Source: Lachnospiraceae bacterium
GTDB lineage: Bacteria; Bacillota; Clostridia; Lachnospirales; Lachnospiraceae
Direction: 5' to 3'
Assembly: GCA_024699645.1 (NCBI GenBank)
Contig: JAILPE010000017.1
Coordinates: forward strand, 1 to 32,058
DNA length: 32,058 nucleotides
The notes beneath the pieces are model-generated. The model was given only the letters and a program-made list of their open reading frames with translations, searched no databases and was not told where the DNA came from. Made by a program: the position numbers and the translations under genes. Positions 9,701-16,362 of this stretch are shown here, in pieces (position 1 is the stretch's first letter; each line of letters opens with the position of its first letter).

Positions 9701-10053
9701 TAGACGGTGAGGAATCTAAGACTCCCGAAGAAGAAAAGGAAAATACGGACGGCACGAACCCCGATAGCACGAATCCCGAAGGAAGCAGCACGGGAACCCC
9801 TGAAGGAGTGAATCCTGATGGCAGTACGGGAACCCCTGACGGCGCGAATCCTGATGGCAGTACGGGAACCCCTGACGGCACGAATCCTGATGGCAGCATA
9901 GGAACCCCTGACGGCACGAATCCCGACAGCACGAATCCCGAAGGAAGCAGTACGGGAACCCCTGATGGCACGAATCCGGATAGTACGAATCCTGATGGCA
10001 GTACGGGAACCCCTGACGGCACAAACCCTGACGGCAGCACCGGCACTCCATAA
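6727..10053 (+). CDS. Secreted SH3-domain glucosaminidase (wall hydrolase) with repeat tail
   Basis: This 1108-residue exported protein probably cuts N-acetylglucosaminyl bonds in peptidoglycan. A signal peptide (about 1-34, cleavage near ASAAG) precedes several bacterial SH3-like repeats, clearest at about 35-105, 117-187 and 265-345, with weaker ones up to about 545; a Lys/Glu/Asp linker lies at about 215-255. The catalytic region spans about 565-880. SRVKQEVTLG, with Glu741 as the likely catalytic acid, matches the LytG/LytB-type glucosaminidase fold, and YNYYNIGAYHS follows. A cadherin-like beta-sandwich (about 899-990) and an Asn-Pro-Asp-Gly repeat tail finish the protein. No LPXTG motif is present, so SH3 binding may hold it on the wall. 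ATG 6727 is used because it overlaps the upstream stop and leads straight into the signal peptide. Confidence 0.9.
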   Translation: MNSLKKKVVRIIAAGALALAAVVFVPFSGNVASAAGVKGTVTATELRVRTTPDMSGSDNILSMGGKEVLLKKDQEITIIAVSGEWYHIRAVVNGEIVEGYSVSSYITADGEPVDETIAKAVITAVELNVRKGPSTEYEKVEYGDSTLILKKDEAVTVHAVYDEWYYITYSDGEKNYNGFVKGTYIALEEGAVIAALSDEQLSAYIVGQGTAAGDDKKSEDNGKGDSKEEKNNNKETDTEKDEDKDKDKEPEIVVPEGCIQVERIINSKFNITGKVTASKLNVRKLSKKSSDVVTVLKKDDEVTVINSVTVTTGKDTDSPVKTRWHRIVVPEGDSFKIGYVVEDYLELDYTGGISAFTKYDKQKLKADPDKKTVVKNVKKKKLKIAKGETVTLIGEKTSSSGDKYYEVSYTVGENVYTGFVLSTDLNFTSVVPKYSIKFFVPIEEAANVEEIAGTEVKIVYAFEGANAVAVNAPALMMHESAAWATPVIRDGNDNPVMIYTGDSLEVLSTVLEEDTLWCYVRHIYGGNEYKGYISKEHVAPDPSLKLMSKEEEEALTGLTSASFEAKLASEGFPDSYKDALKALHEMYPLWEFKAFHTGLTWKDAIDNESIVGKNLIPNSKSIEWKSLEPGAYSYKTDSFVVFDGSTWVTASRDAIEYYMDPRNFLAQDTIFQFELLAYTPATQGSDAVKGVLKNTAMNGTDYKYVDPEGQKRSISFVDTFLMAAEYSGVSPLHLASRVKQEVTLGANAMSNSVTGTVKGYEGLYNYYNIGAYHSTESGGAIKNGLKFARDGSANNQTNINCLIPWNNQLRSIIGGAYYIGSNYINRGQNTIYLQKFNTTATSTYMHQYMANVEAPWAEGRRVFSAYEDPVGTPIVFMIPVYLDMPEEPAPYPVHMDNPNNWLKTLKVSDADGNKLSLTPTLNNSSDEEYSIVVESGVSEIKINATPVSSLAKVISDKKHKLSSGMNRIVVAVQAQNGDIKEFVINVFREGKVDGEESKTPEEEKENTDGTNPDSTNPEGSSTGTPEGVNPDGSTGTPDGANPDGSTGTPDGTNPDGSIGTPDGTNPDSTNPEGSSTGTPDGTNPDSTNPDGSTGTPDGTNPDGSTGTP
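9751..10050 (+). repeat. 36-base tandem repeats coding the 12-residue tail of the glucosaminidase
   Basis: The last 100 codons consist of variants of the 12-residue unit GTPDGTNPDGST, with expanded units that insert STNPEG or STNP. The DNA repeats are about 36 bases long and nearly identical (GGAACCCCTGACGGCACGAA is the recurring core). Such arrays change length by slipped-strand pairing. At the protein level they probably form a flexible spacer in the wall. Confidence 0.92.
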
Positions 10054-10174
10054 GGAACTCAGAACCATGTGTGCCGTTCGGAAAACAGCGCCGGCACCAT
10101 TTAAGGACGGTTCGGGGAGCTATAAGAATAAATCCTAAATTCGCAGGGAATTAGTTTGAAAGGATATTTGGAAA

Positions 10175-11521
10175 ATGAAGAAGATAAAGACACTTTTTGC
10201 CGTGATGTTGCTTATGATCGGTACGGTCGTTGTTTTTCCGTCCTTGAATGCCCGGGCAGCAAGTGCTTCAACGGTATTTACAAAAGTTGCACCGGATTCG
10301 GACATCAGAGTCGAAGACATGGTAAAGATAGAATTGTCTATGAACGGTGAGGTTGAGATCGGAGCCGTTGAGTCTTATATTTCTTATAACAGCGACGTGT
10401 TTGAATACATTTCGGGTCCGGATTGTGTTCTCGGAGGAGAAGGAGTTCTCCGTATAAGCGATCCGGGAACTTCGGCGTACAGCACCGTGAGAAAGTACCT
10501 GCTCTATTTTAAGGCCGTTGCGATGGGCGAAAGCGAATTCTCGATCCGTAACAATCCCGAGATATACGATGCGAATGAGGGCGACGCAATGTCTGTTTCG
10601 TCTCAGCCCCTGAAGCTCACGGTCCTGGCGGGAACAACGGCATCATCCGATGCGTCGCTTGCAAGCCTGAAGGTGGGAAGCGCGGTTTTGTCACCGTCTT
10701 TTGATCCGCTCATAAAAGATTATAACGTTCATGTCGAGAACAGCATCGAAAAGCTTGCCGTTTCCGCTGTGGCGAACGATCCGTTAGCTTACGTCACGGT
10801 TGAGGGTGCAGACTCTCTTAAAGTGGGAAGCAACCGCATTACCATAGACGTTTCGGCGCCGGACGGCACAGAGAACAAATATGTGATCTATTGTGTGAGA
10901 GACGAGGCAACCTCGGAGGAGAAGGAAAAAGAGGAAGCGGTCGAAGAAAAAGACACTAAGGCAGAAGAAAACAAAGAAACACGTGACCAATCGAAAGAAC
11001 ATGAGCAGGCATTTTATGTCACGGAACAGGGCGGAAAGATCACGCTTATAGCCGATACACAGTATGAGATCATGGAGGCGGTTGAAAATGTTACCGTTCC
11101 GGACAACTTTTACAGGACATCAATCCTCGTGAGCGGTTATACGATCCCCGCATTTTCACCGGTTCCGCAGGGAACGCCCGAATATCTGCTAATCATCCTT
11201 CGTAAAGAAGGAAGTGACCCGGGGCTTTACGTATATGATAGAATAGAGAAAACGATACAAAGGTACGGCCTGACCGATCGCTACGAATCACAGGAGAAGA
11301 CGGAAGAAAAAGAAAAGGATGAAGTTGATCCTGAGGTCGAAGCAGCCCACAAAAAAACGATCGGCACGCTCACTACTGTAATAGCGGTCTTGTCGGGTGT
11401 GTGCATGCTGTTGATCCTGCTGATCATAAGAATTGTATTGAGAAGAAGAGGATCGGGCTCGAGGGAAGGCTCGACAGGCAGAAGGGAAACCAAGACATCG
11501 AGGAAACGGAGAAGAACATGA
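10175..11521 (+). CDS. Exported membrane-anchored protein with cohesin-like and cadherin-like domains
   Basis: The product has 448 residues. A signal peptide (about 1-31, cleaved near ARAAS) is followed by a cohesin-like domain at about 33-155 (VEIGAVESYISYNSDVFEYI is typical), a cadherin-like beta-sandwich at about 158-247 (SLKVGSAVLSPSFDPLIKDY), a Lys/Glu linker, and an unnamed domain at about 283-375 with a VPDNFYRTSILVSGYTIPAF core. A second charged linker, a transmembrane helix at about 397-419 and an Arg/Lys tail follow. It should stand on the outer face of the membrane. The beta-sandwich type is shared with the preceding glucosaminidase. ATG 10175 has AAGGA 10 bases upstream. The stop overlaps the mcsA start (ATGA), so this surface gene is chained to the quality-control genes. 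Confidence 0.85.
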   Translation: MKKIKTLFAVMLLMIGTVVVFPSLNARAASASTVFTKVAPDSDIRVEDMVKIELSMNGEVEIGAVESYISYNSDVFEYISGPDCVLGGEGVLRISDPGTSAYSTVRKYLLYFKAVAMGESEFSIRNNPEIYDANEGDAMSVSSQPLKLTVLAGTTASSDASLASLKVGSAVLSPSFDPLIKDYNVHVENSIEKLAVSAVANDPLAYVTVEGADSLKVGSNRITIDVSAPDGTENKYVIYCVRDEATSEEKEKEEAVEEKDTKAEENKETRDQSKEHEQAFYVTEQGGKITLIADTQYEIMEAVENVTVPDNFYRTSILVSGYTIPAFSPVPQGTPEYLLIILRKEGSDPGLYVYDRIEKTIQRYGLTDRYESQEKTEEKEKDEVDPEVEAAHKKTIGTLTTVIAVLSGVCMLLILLIIRIVLRRRGSGSREGSTGRRETKTSRKRRRT

Positions 11522-12159
11522 TTTGTGAGATATGCCATGAAAATACGGCAACGATCATATATACGGAAGTGATCAACGGAAAAAAGACCCAGCGCTGTTT
11601 CTGCGACAAGTGCGCTGCGCTTCTCAACAATAGCGGAAAAGATGACAAGGACAAGCTTGAGGTTCAGGTTGGAAGCATCCTTTCCGGGATCCTTTCGAAA
11701 TATATGGAAAGATATATCGAGAACAGAACACCCAATAAGTTTGATAAAACAGTATGTCCCACGTGCGGGATGACATTCTCGGAGTTTATGAAGGACAGAC
11801 TTTTGGGGTGCCCGGATTGTTACGGAGTCTTTTCAATGGTCATAGAAAAGCAGCTCAAGACTATACAGCCCGGAACGACCCATGTCGGTAAGGTGCCCAT
11901 AAACGCTGAGATTTATGATACCGAGACACCTAAGAAACCCGACGAAAAGAAGAAAAAAGGAACGGGTGCAAAAGGGAGACCGAAAGGAACTACAAAAAAG
12001 ACTCCCGGAGGAAAAGCTGTCGAGACACTCAAAGAAGAGCTTCGCGTGGCTGTGGAAAAAGAAGATTATATGCTTGCGGCCAAGCTGAGAGATAAGATAA
12101 AGGAACTTGAAAATGAAAAAAAAGATAAAAAAGTGGTACATGGAAGGAAAAAAACATGA
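11518..12159 (+). CDS. mcsA: McsA, zinc-finger activator of the McsB arginine kinase
   Basis: McsA normally activates McsB and helps control CtsR. The 213-residue product has one zinc cluster at C3/C6 with C29/C32, a second in CPTCGMTFSEF...GCPDC (about 80-102), and a C-terminal UVR motif (about 169-208, VETLKEELRVAVEKEDYMLA). Between them, residues 138-167 form a Lys/Gly/Pro-rich linker containing KGRPKG (152-157), which resembles an AT-hook; most McsA proteins lack such a linker and are shorter. ATG 11518 overlaps the previous stop by 4 bases. The mcsB start lies 47 bases inside the 3' end of this gene. No ctsR is found beside it. Confidence 0.9.
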   Translation: MICEICHENTATIIYTEVINGKKTQRCFCDKCAALLNNSGKDDKDKLEVQVGSILSGILSKYMERYIENRTPNKFDKTVCPTCGMTFSEFMKDRLLGCPDCYGVFSMVIEKQLKTIQPGTTHVGKVPINAEIYDTETPKKPDEKKKKGTGAKGRPKGTTKKTPGGKAVETLKEELRVAVEKEDYMLAAKLRDKIKELENEKKDKKVVHGRKKT

Positions 12160-13174
12160 TGATGTGATCGTTTCATGTCGAGTGAGGCTTGCGAGAAACA
12201 TCAGCGGTTTCAATTTTGGAAAGAAGCTTACCGATGAAGAGGCCGAAAAGCTTGTGAATAAGGTGAGATCGATAAAAAAAGAGATTGAGGGAAGAGAAAA
12301 CAAACCTTTTTACTCCTGCGATGTAAGTAAATTGTCCGTGAGAGAGAAAAACGTCCTATTGGAATCACATGCCATAAGTCGCGAGATCTTCCAAAAGAAG
12401 CAGACAACAGGTCTTATCCTGAGTGAAGACGAAACGATGAGCGTTAGGATAAACGGACGAGACCACATAGGCATTGCAGCAATCAATATGGGAAGCGACC
12501 TCAAAAATGTGGCGGCTATGGCCGGACGCCTCGATGACCTGATCGATACGAAGTTTAAATACGCATATTCCGAAAAGTACGGATATCTCACAAGCAGTCT
12601 CACGGATGTGGGAACAGGCTTGAAGGCTTCATACATGCTTTTTATTCCTGCGATAGCGAAGAGCGGAAACCTCAAAACGCTTGAAGCTGAAATGGCAAGG
12701 TTCGGGCTTGCGCTTGAAGCGGTGACAGACGGAGACAGGCAGATCGGCTATCTCTACAGGCTCTATAACAGACGAACACTCGGAATACATGAGTCGGAGA
12801 TATACGAAAGCCTTGAAATGATCGCAAGCCAGATCTCAAGTCTTGAGAAGCAGATCAGGCAGCGGTGGTTCGAGAGTAAGGGCACGGAGATAGAAGAAAA
12901 AGTATATCGTTCCTACGGACTGCTCAGGTATTCAAGATCGCTCAAGTACAGTGAGGCGATCGGACTTTTGACGATGGTCGAATTCGGCCGGATGTTCGGA
13001 ATACTCAGATCCACGGGACTCGATTACGATATACAGAGACTGATGATGGAAATACAGCCTGCGATGCTTCTTGAAACATGTACTCCCGAAGACAGAGAAG
13101 TTAATTTTGACAGGCTAAGGGCTGAACATGTAAGAAACGTACTTCCTAAGATAATAACCGAAAAAGAGGAGTAG
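12113..13174 (+). CDS. mcsB: McsB-like protein (guanido kinase fold) apparently lacking catalytic residues
   Basis: Position between mcsA and clpC and overall similarity identify McsB, which phosphorylates arginines to mark proteins for ClpCP. The 353-residue protein keeps SCRVRLARN (21-29), YGYLTS and VGTGLKAS, and the C-terminal regulatory region (RSYGLLRYSRSL; TPEDREVNFDRLR). However, the catalytic positions known from Bacillus McsB differ: NEEDHIRIQ reads NGRDHIGIA (114-122), the CPTN cysteine is serine (SLTD, 162-165), and the RGxYGEGSEA segment is reduced to TDGDRQ (205-210). A working arginine kinase is therefore doubtful; a scaffold or adaptor role is inference. Start: ATG 12113, with AAGGA 8 bases upstream; an in-frame TTG lies at 12107. 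Confidence 0.88.
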   Translation: MKKKIKKWYMEGKKHDDVIVSCRVRLARNISGFNFGKKLTDEEAEKLVNKVRSIKKEIEGRENKPFYSCDVSKLSVREKNVLLESHAISREIFQKKQTTGLILSEDETMSVRINGRDHIGIAAINMGSDLKNVAAMAGRLDDLIDTKFKYAYSEKYGYLTSSLTDVGTGLKASYMLFIPAIAKSGNLKTLEAEMARFGLALEAVTDGDRQIGYLYRLYNRRTLGIHESEIYESLEMIASQISSLEKQIRQRWFESKGTEIEEKVYRSYGLLRYSRSLKYSEAIGLLTMVEFGRMFGILRSTGLDYDIQRLMMEIQPAMLLETCTPEDREVNFDRLRAEHVRNVLPKIITEKEE

Positions 13175-13177
13175 ACT

Positions 13178-15622
13178 ATGGAATATAATTTTACCGATCA
13201 CGCGCGAATCGCGCTCAATCAGGCCACTCAGGCGGCGGCTACGTTCGGTCACGGAGGGATCGGAACGGAACACCTCCTTATAGGACTTCTTCGCTCGGGA
13301 GGAGTTGCCGGACGCGTTCTTGAGGAAAACTTGGTTGATGAAGAAAAGCTTATAGAACTCATAAATCAGCTTATCGCACCACAAGGCGGGATTAGCTACG
13401 CAGAACCCGATAAACTCACGCCCCGCACAAGAAAGATACTCGACAATGCTTTTGCGGAAGCCGCAAGCATGCATGCGGAGAGAGTAGGTACAGAGCATAT
13501 CCTTATCGGAATGCTGCGCGAGGGTGATTGTATCGCGGTAAGGCTTCTCAACACGATAGGCGTGAACATTCAGAAAATATACATCGATCTTCTTACGGCT
13601 ATGGGCGTTGACGCTCATAAAGCAAGATCGCAGATGCGCGCCTCGCAGGGGAAAGGCCTGTCGACCACACCGACGCTCGATCAATACAGCAGAGACCTGA
13701 CAAAGCTTGCTTCCGAACAGGGACTCGATCCCGTAATCGGAAGAGAAACCGAGATTGAGAGAGTTATCCAGATCCTTTCGAGACGTACAAAGAATAACCC
13801 TTGCCTCGTCGGAGAGCCCGGAGTAGGCAAGACTTCTATAGTTGAAGGACTCGCACAGAGAATAGTGAGCGGTGACGTTCCGGGAACGATCAAAGGAAAG
13901 AGGCTCGTTACTCTCGACCTTTCGGGTATGGTTGCAGGTTCGAAGTACAGAGGTGAATTTGAGGAGAGGATCAAGAAGGTGATCGCGGAAGTGATCAACG
14001 CCGGAAACGTTATCCTGTTCCTGGATGAATTGCACACGATAATTGGCGCCGGCGGAGCGGAGGGTGCTCTCGATGCGTCAAATATCCTTAAGCCTTCGCT
14101 TTCAAGGGGAGAGCTTCAATTGATCGGTGCAACGACACTCGATGAATACAGAAAGCGCATTGAAAAAGATGCGGCACTTGAGAGAAGATTCCAGCCCGTT
14201 ACGGTTGAAGAGCCTTCTCCCGAGGATACTGTCCTTATACTGAAAGGAATAAGAAAAGCTTACGAGGATCATCATCATGTTGCCATCACCGATGAAGCGA
14301 TAGAAGCATGTGTAAAGCTTTCGAACAGATATATATCCGACCGCTTTTTGCCCGACAAGGCGATCGACCTCATGGATGAAGCGGCTTCACGCATGGCTTT
14401 GACGTCTTACGGGACGACGCCCAAGATCAGGAAGCTTGAAGAGAAGTTAAAGGCTCTCGATGAGGAAAAGGAAAATGCCATAATCAATGAAGCTTTCGAA
14501 GAGGCAGCGGGGATCAAGCGTAAGCAGACAAGATTACGCCGCGAAAAAGAGAAGCTTGAGAACGAGCAGGAAGAGATGCGTAAATACCGTGTTCTTGAGG
14601 TTACATTCTCGGAAGTGGCCGATGTTGTGGCCGGATGGACGAAGATACCGGTCAAGAAGCTTGAAGAGGAAGAGAGTGAGAAACTCATGAAGCTCGAAGA
14701 GATCCTCCATAAGCGTGTGATCGGGCAACAGGAGGCTGTTTCCGCTCTTTCGAAGGCTATAAGAAGAGGAAGGGTAGGCCTTAAGGACCCCAACCGTCCG
14801 ATAGGGTCGTTCTTATTCCTCGGACCTACGGGTGTCGGAAAAACGGAGCTCTCGAAGGCTTTGGCGGAGGCACTTTTCGGAACGGAAGATTCGATGATAA
14901 GAGTTGATATGTCCGAGTACATGGAGAAGCACAGCGTCTCCAAAATGATCGGATCGCCGCCCGGATATGTCGGTTATGACGAAGGTGGACAGCTCAGTGA
15001 AAAGATCAGACGTCACCCTTACAGCGTGGTACTTTTTGATGAGATAGAAAAGGCCCATCCCGATGTATTCAATCTCCTTCTGCAGGTGCTTGACGACGGT
15101 CATGTGACCGACGCTCAGGGCAGAAAAGTAAGCTTTAAGAACAGCGTTATAATAATGACTTCAAACGCCGGCGCACAGAGCATCATCTCTCCGAAGACTC
15201 TCGGATTTGCTACGAATGCCGATGCGGATGCCGATTACAAGAAGATGTGCGAAGGAGTTATGGACGAAGTTCGCAAGCTCTTCAAGCCTGAATTCCTCAA
15301 CAGAATAGATGAAACTATCGTATTCCACGCGCTCAGCAAGGAAGAGATCCGCGAGATCGTTTCGATCATGTGCGCAAGTGTTGCAAAGAGAGCGCTTGAG
15401 GAGATGCAGATCCGTATCAGGATAGATAAGACATTTACGGAATTTATCGCTGAGAAGGGCTTTGATGAAAAATACGGAGCGAGACCGCTCAGACGCGCTA
15501 TTCAGACGGAACTTGAGGACTCACTTGCGGAGAAGATACTTGACGGTTCCGTAAAGAAAGGAAGCTCGATATTGGTAGGTTATGATGCCAATAAAAAATT
15601 GACCACATTCAGGAAACGATAA
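13178..15622 (+). CDS. clpC: ClpC, AAA+ unfoldase of the ClpCP protease
   Basis: ClpC unfolds substrates and feeds them into ClpP. The 814-residue protein has two N-terminal Clp repeats containing IGTEHLL (Glu31) and VGTEHIL (Glu106), the residues that bind phosphoarginine in Bacillus ClpC. The first AAA module has Walker A GEPGVGKT at 212-219, followed by the UVR/M-domain coiled coil (about 410-470) that separates ClpC from ClpA. The second module has GPTGVGKT at 549-556 and VVLFDEIEKAH. The gene starts 3 bases after the mcsB stop. All functional motifs look intact, in contrast to mcsB. No CtsR operator is visible upstream. Confidence 0.97.
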   Translation: MEYNFTDHARIALNQATQAAATFGHGGIGTEHLLIGLLRSGGVAGRVLEENLVDEEKLIELINQLIAPQGGISYAEPDKLTPRTRKILDNAFAEAASMHAERVGTEHILIGMLREGDCIAVRLLNTIGVNIQKIYIDLLTAMGVDAHKARSQMRASQGKGLSTTPTLDQYSRDLTKLASEQGLDPVIGRETEIERVIQILSRRTKNNPCLVGEPGVGKTSIVEGLAQRIVSGDVPGTIKGKRLVTLDLSGMVAGSKYRGEFEERIKKVIAEVINAGNVILFLDELHTIIGAGGAEGALDASNILKPSLSRGELQLIGATTLDEYRKRIEKDAALERRFQPVTVEEPSPEDTVLILKGIRKAYEDHHHVAITDEAIEACVKLSNRYISDRFLPDKAIDLMDEAASRMALTSYGTTPKIRKLEEKLKALDEEKENAIINEAFEEAAGIKRKQTRLRREKEKLENEQEEMRKYRVLEVTFSEVADVVAGWTKIPVKKLEEEESEKLMKLEEILHKRVIGQQEAVSALSKAIRRGRVGLKDPNRPIGSFLFLGPTGVGKTELSKALAEALFGTEDSMIRVDMSEYMEKHSVSKMIGSPPGYVGYDEGGQLSEKIRRHPYSVVLFDEIEKAHPDVFNLLLQVLDDGHVTDAQGRKVSFKNSVIIMTSNAGAQSIISPKTLGFATNADADADYKKMCEGVMDEVRKLFKPEFLNRIDETIVFHALSKEEIREIVSIMCASVAKRALEEMQIRIRIDKTFTEFIAEKGFDEKYGARPLRRAIQTELEDSLAEKILDGSVKKGSSILVGYDANKKLTTFRKR

Positions 15623-15634
15623 GGCTTCTTTTCT

Positions 15635-15663
15635 TTGACGTTTTCATACCGTTATGATAAACT
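15635..15663 (+). promoter_or_regulatory. Candidate sigma-A promoter before the 137-residue protein gene
   Basis: TTGACG (15635-15640) and TAAACT (15658-15663) are separated by 17 bases. The -35 element is good and the -10 is weak (4 of 6). Transcription would begin near 15670, leaving a leader of about 110 bases before the ATG at 15781. This is a pattern match only. Confidence 0.35.
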
Positions 15664-15780
15664 TAGGAATAGCTCATAAGTGTCTAAAAACACGATATTA
15701 TACAAACAACCCGCTGCTTCGGTGATGTGGGCGGTGAGGAAACGGATACGGGCGAAAAGCACGCCATATAGGAGGAAAAA

Positions 15781-16194
15781 ATGAAAACAGTAGAATCACT
15801 CATTGCAAAAGAGAAGGACGGAACATTAAGTTTTGGTAACTTTACTCTTGCTCAGAAATCAAAGGTTTCTGATTTTGCACATGAAGGAGATCTGTACAAA
15901 GTAAAAACATTTAACGAGATAACGAAGCTTGAGAAGAACGGACTTTTTGTTTATGAATCGGTTCCCGGGACTTCAGTCTTCAATTTCTCGACAAACGGAG
16001 ACGTTACGACGTTTTCCGTTACCGGAAAAGAAGATGCGCAGATAACGCTTGAGCTTGAGCCCGACAAGGAGTACGAAGTGTTTATCGATTCCTCAAGTGC
16101 GGGACGTGTTAAGACCAACCTTGGCGGAAAGCTCGTGTTCAGTGTTGAAGCAAAAGAAGATACGGCTACATCGGTAAAGATTCAGAAAGTCTGA
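15781..16194 (+). CDS. Small beta-rich protein of unknown function (family often labelled endosialidase)
   Basis: The product has 137 residues with no signal peptide or membrane segment, so it is probably cytoplasmic. The sequence KVSDFAHEGDLYKVKTFNEI and the segment KLEKNGLFVYESVPGTSVFNF resemble a small Lachnospiraceae family that databases often call endosialidase; I see no sialidase motif (no Asp boxes or RIP motif) and regard that name as unreliable. The C-terminal half is beta-rich with regular Val/Phe alternation (LEPDKEYEVFIDSSSAGRVK), like an Ig or fibronectin-type fold. The start has a near-perfect AGGAGG at 5 to 6 bases, and the gene is closed by its own terminator, which points to a well-expressed single-gene unit. 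Confidence 0.85.
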   Translation: MKTVESLIAKEKDGTLSFGNFTLAQKSKVSDFAHEGDLYKVKTFNEITKLEKNGLFVYESVPGTSVFNFSTNGDVTTFSVTGKEDAQITLELEPDKEYEVFIDSSSAGRVKTNLGGKLVFSVEAKEDTATSVKIQKV

Positions 16195-16213
16195 TCACCG
16201 GAAAGATCGATTT

Positions 16214-16257
16214 GGGTGCCTGTACAGGCGGTGACGTCTGAATGAGCACCCTTTTTT
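16214..16257 (+). terminator. Intrinsic terminator after the 137-residue protein gene
   Basis: GGGTGC (16214-16219) pairs with GCACCC (16246-16251), which is followed directly by six T (16252-16257). The enclosed loop contains a small palindrome, GCCTGTACAGGC (16218-16229), so the hairpin may be branched. It lies 20 bases after the stop codon. Confidence 0.8.
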
Positions 16258-16336
16258 ATAAAAAAGCACACATTACCGCTTTTATATGAGCAAGCAGCGG
16301 AGTGGATTGCTGATATCATTGACCGGGTGGGGAACA

Positions 16337-16342
16337 TATAAT
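16337..16342 (+). promoter_or_regulatory. Candidate -10 element for radA
   Basis: A perfect TATAAT is present at 16337-16342, downstream of a terminator and about 20 bases before the radA ATG. No good -35 lies at 16-18 bases; TTGACC (16319-16324) is only 12 bases away. Use of this site would give a very short leader. Confidence 0.35.
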
Positions 16343-16362
16343 GAATGTCCGTGGGAGAAAGT

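Noticed and set aside
9472-10068. Long open frames on the minus strand across the glucosaminidase tail
   Set aside because: They are produced by the GC-rich repeat array read backwards, and their translations are simple repeats without a ribosome binding site.
11411-11439. Promoter-like TTGATC-N17-TGTATT inside the end of the cohesin gene, possible mcsA promoter
   Set aside because: Only 4 of 6 matches in each element within coding sequence; too weak to report as a promoter.
13115-14035. 306-residue minus-strand open frame under clpC
   Set aside because: It is a shadow of the strongly conserved clpC frame, with no homology-like motifs or ribosome binding site.
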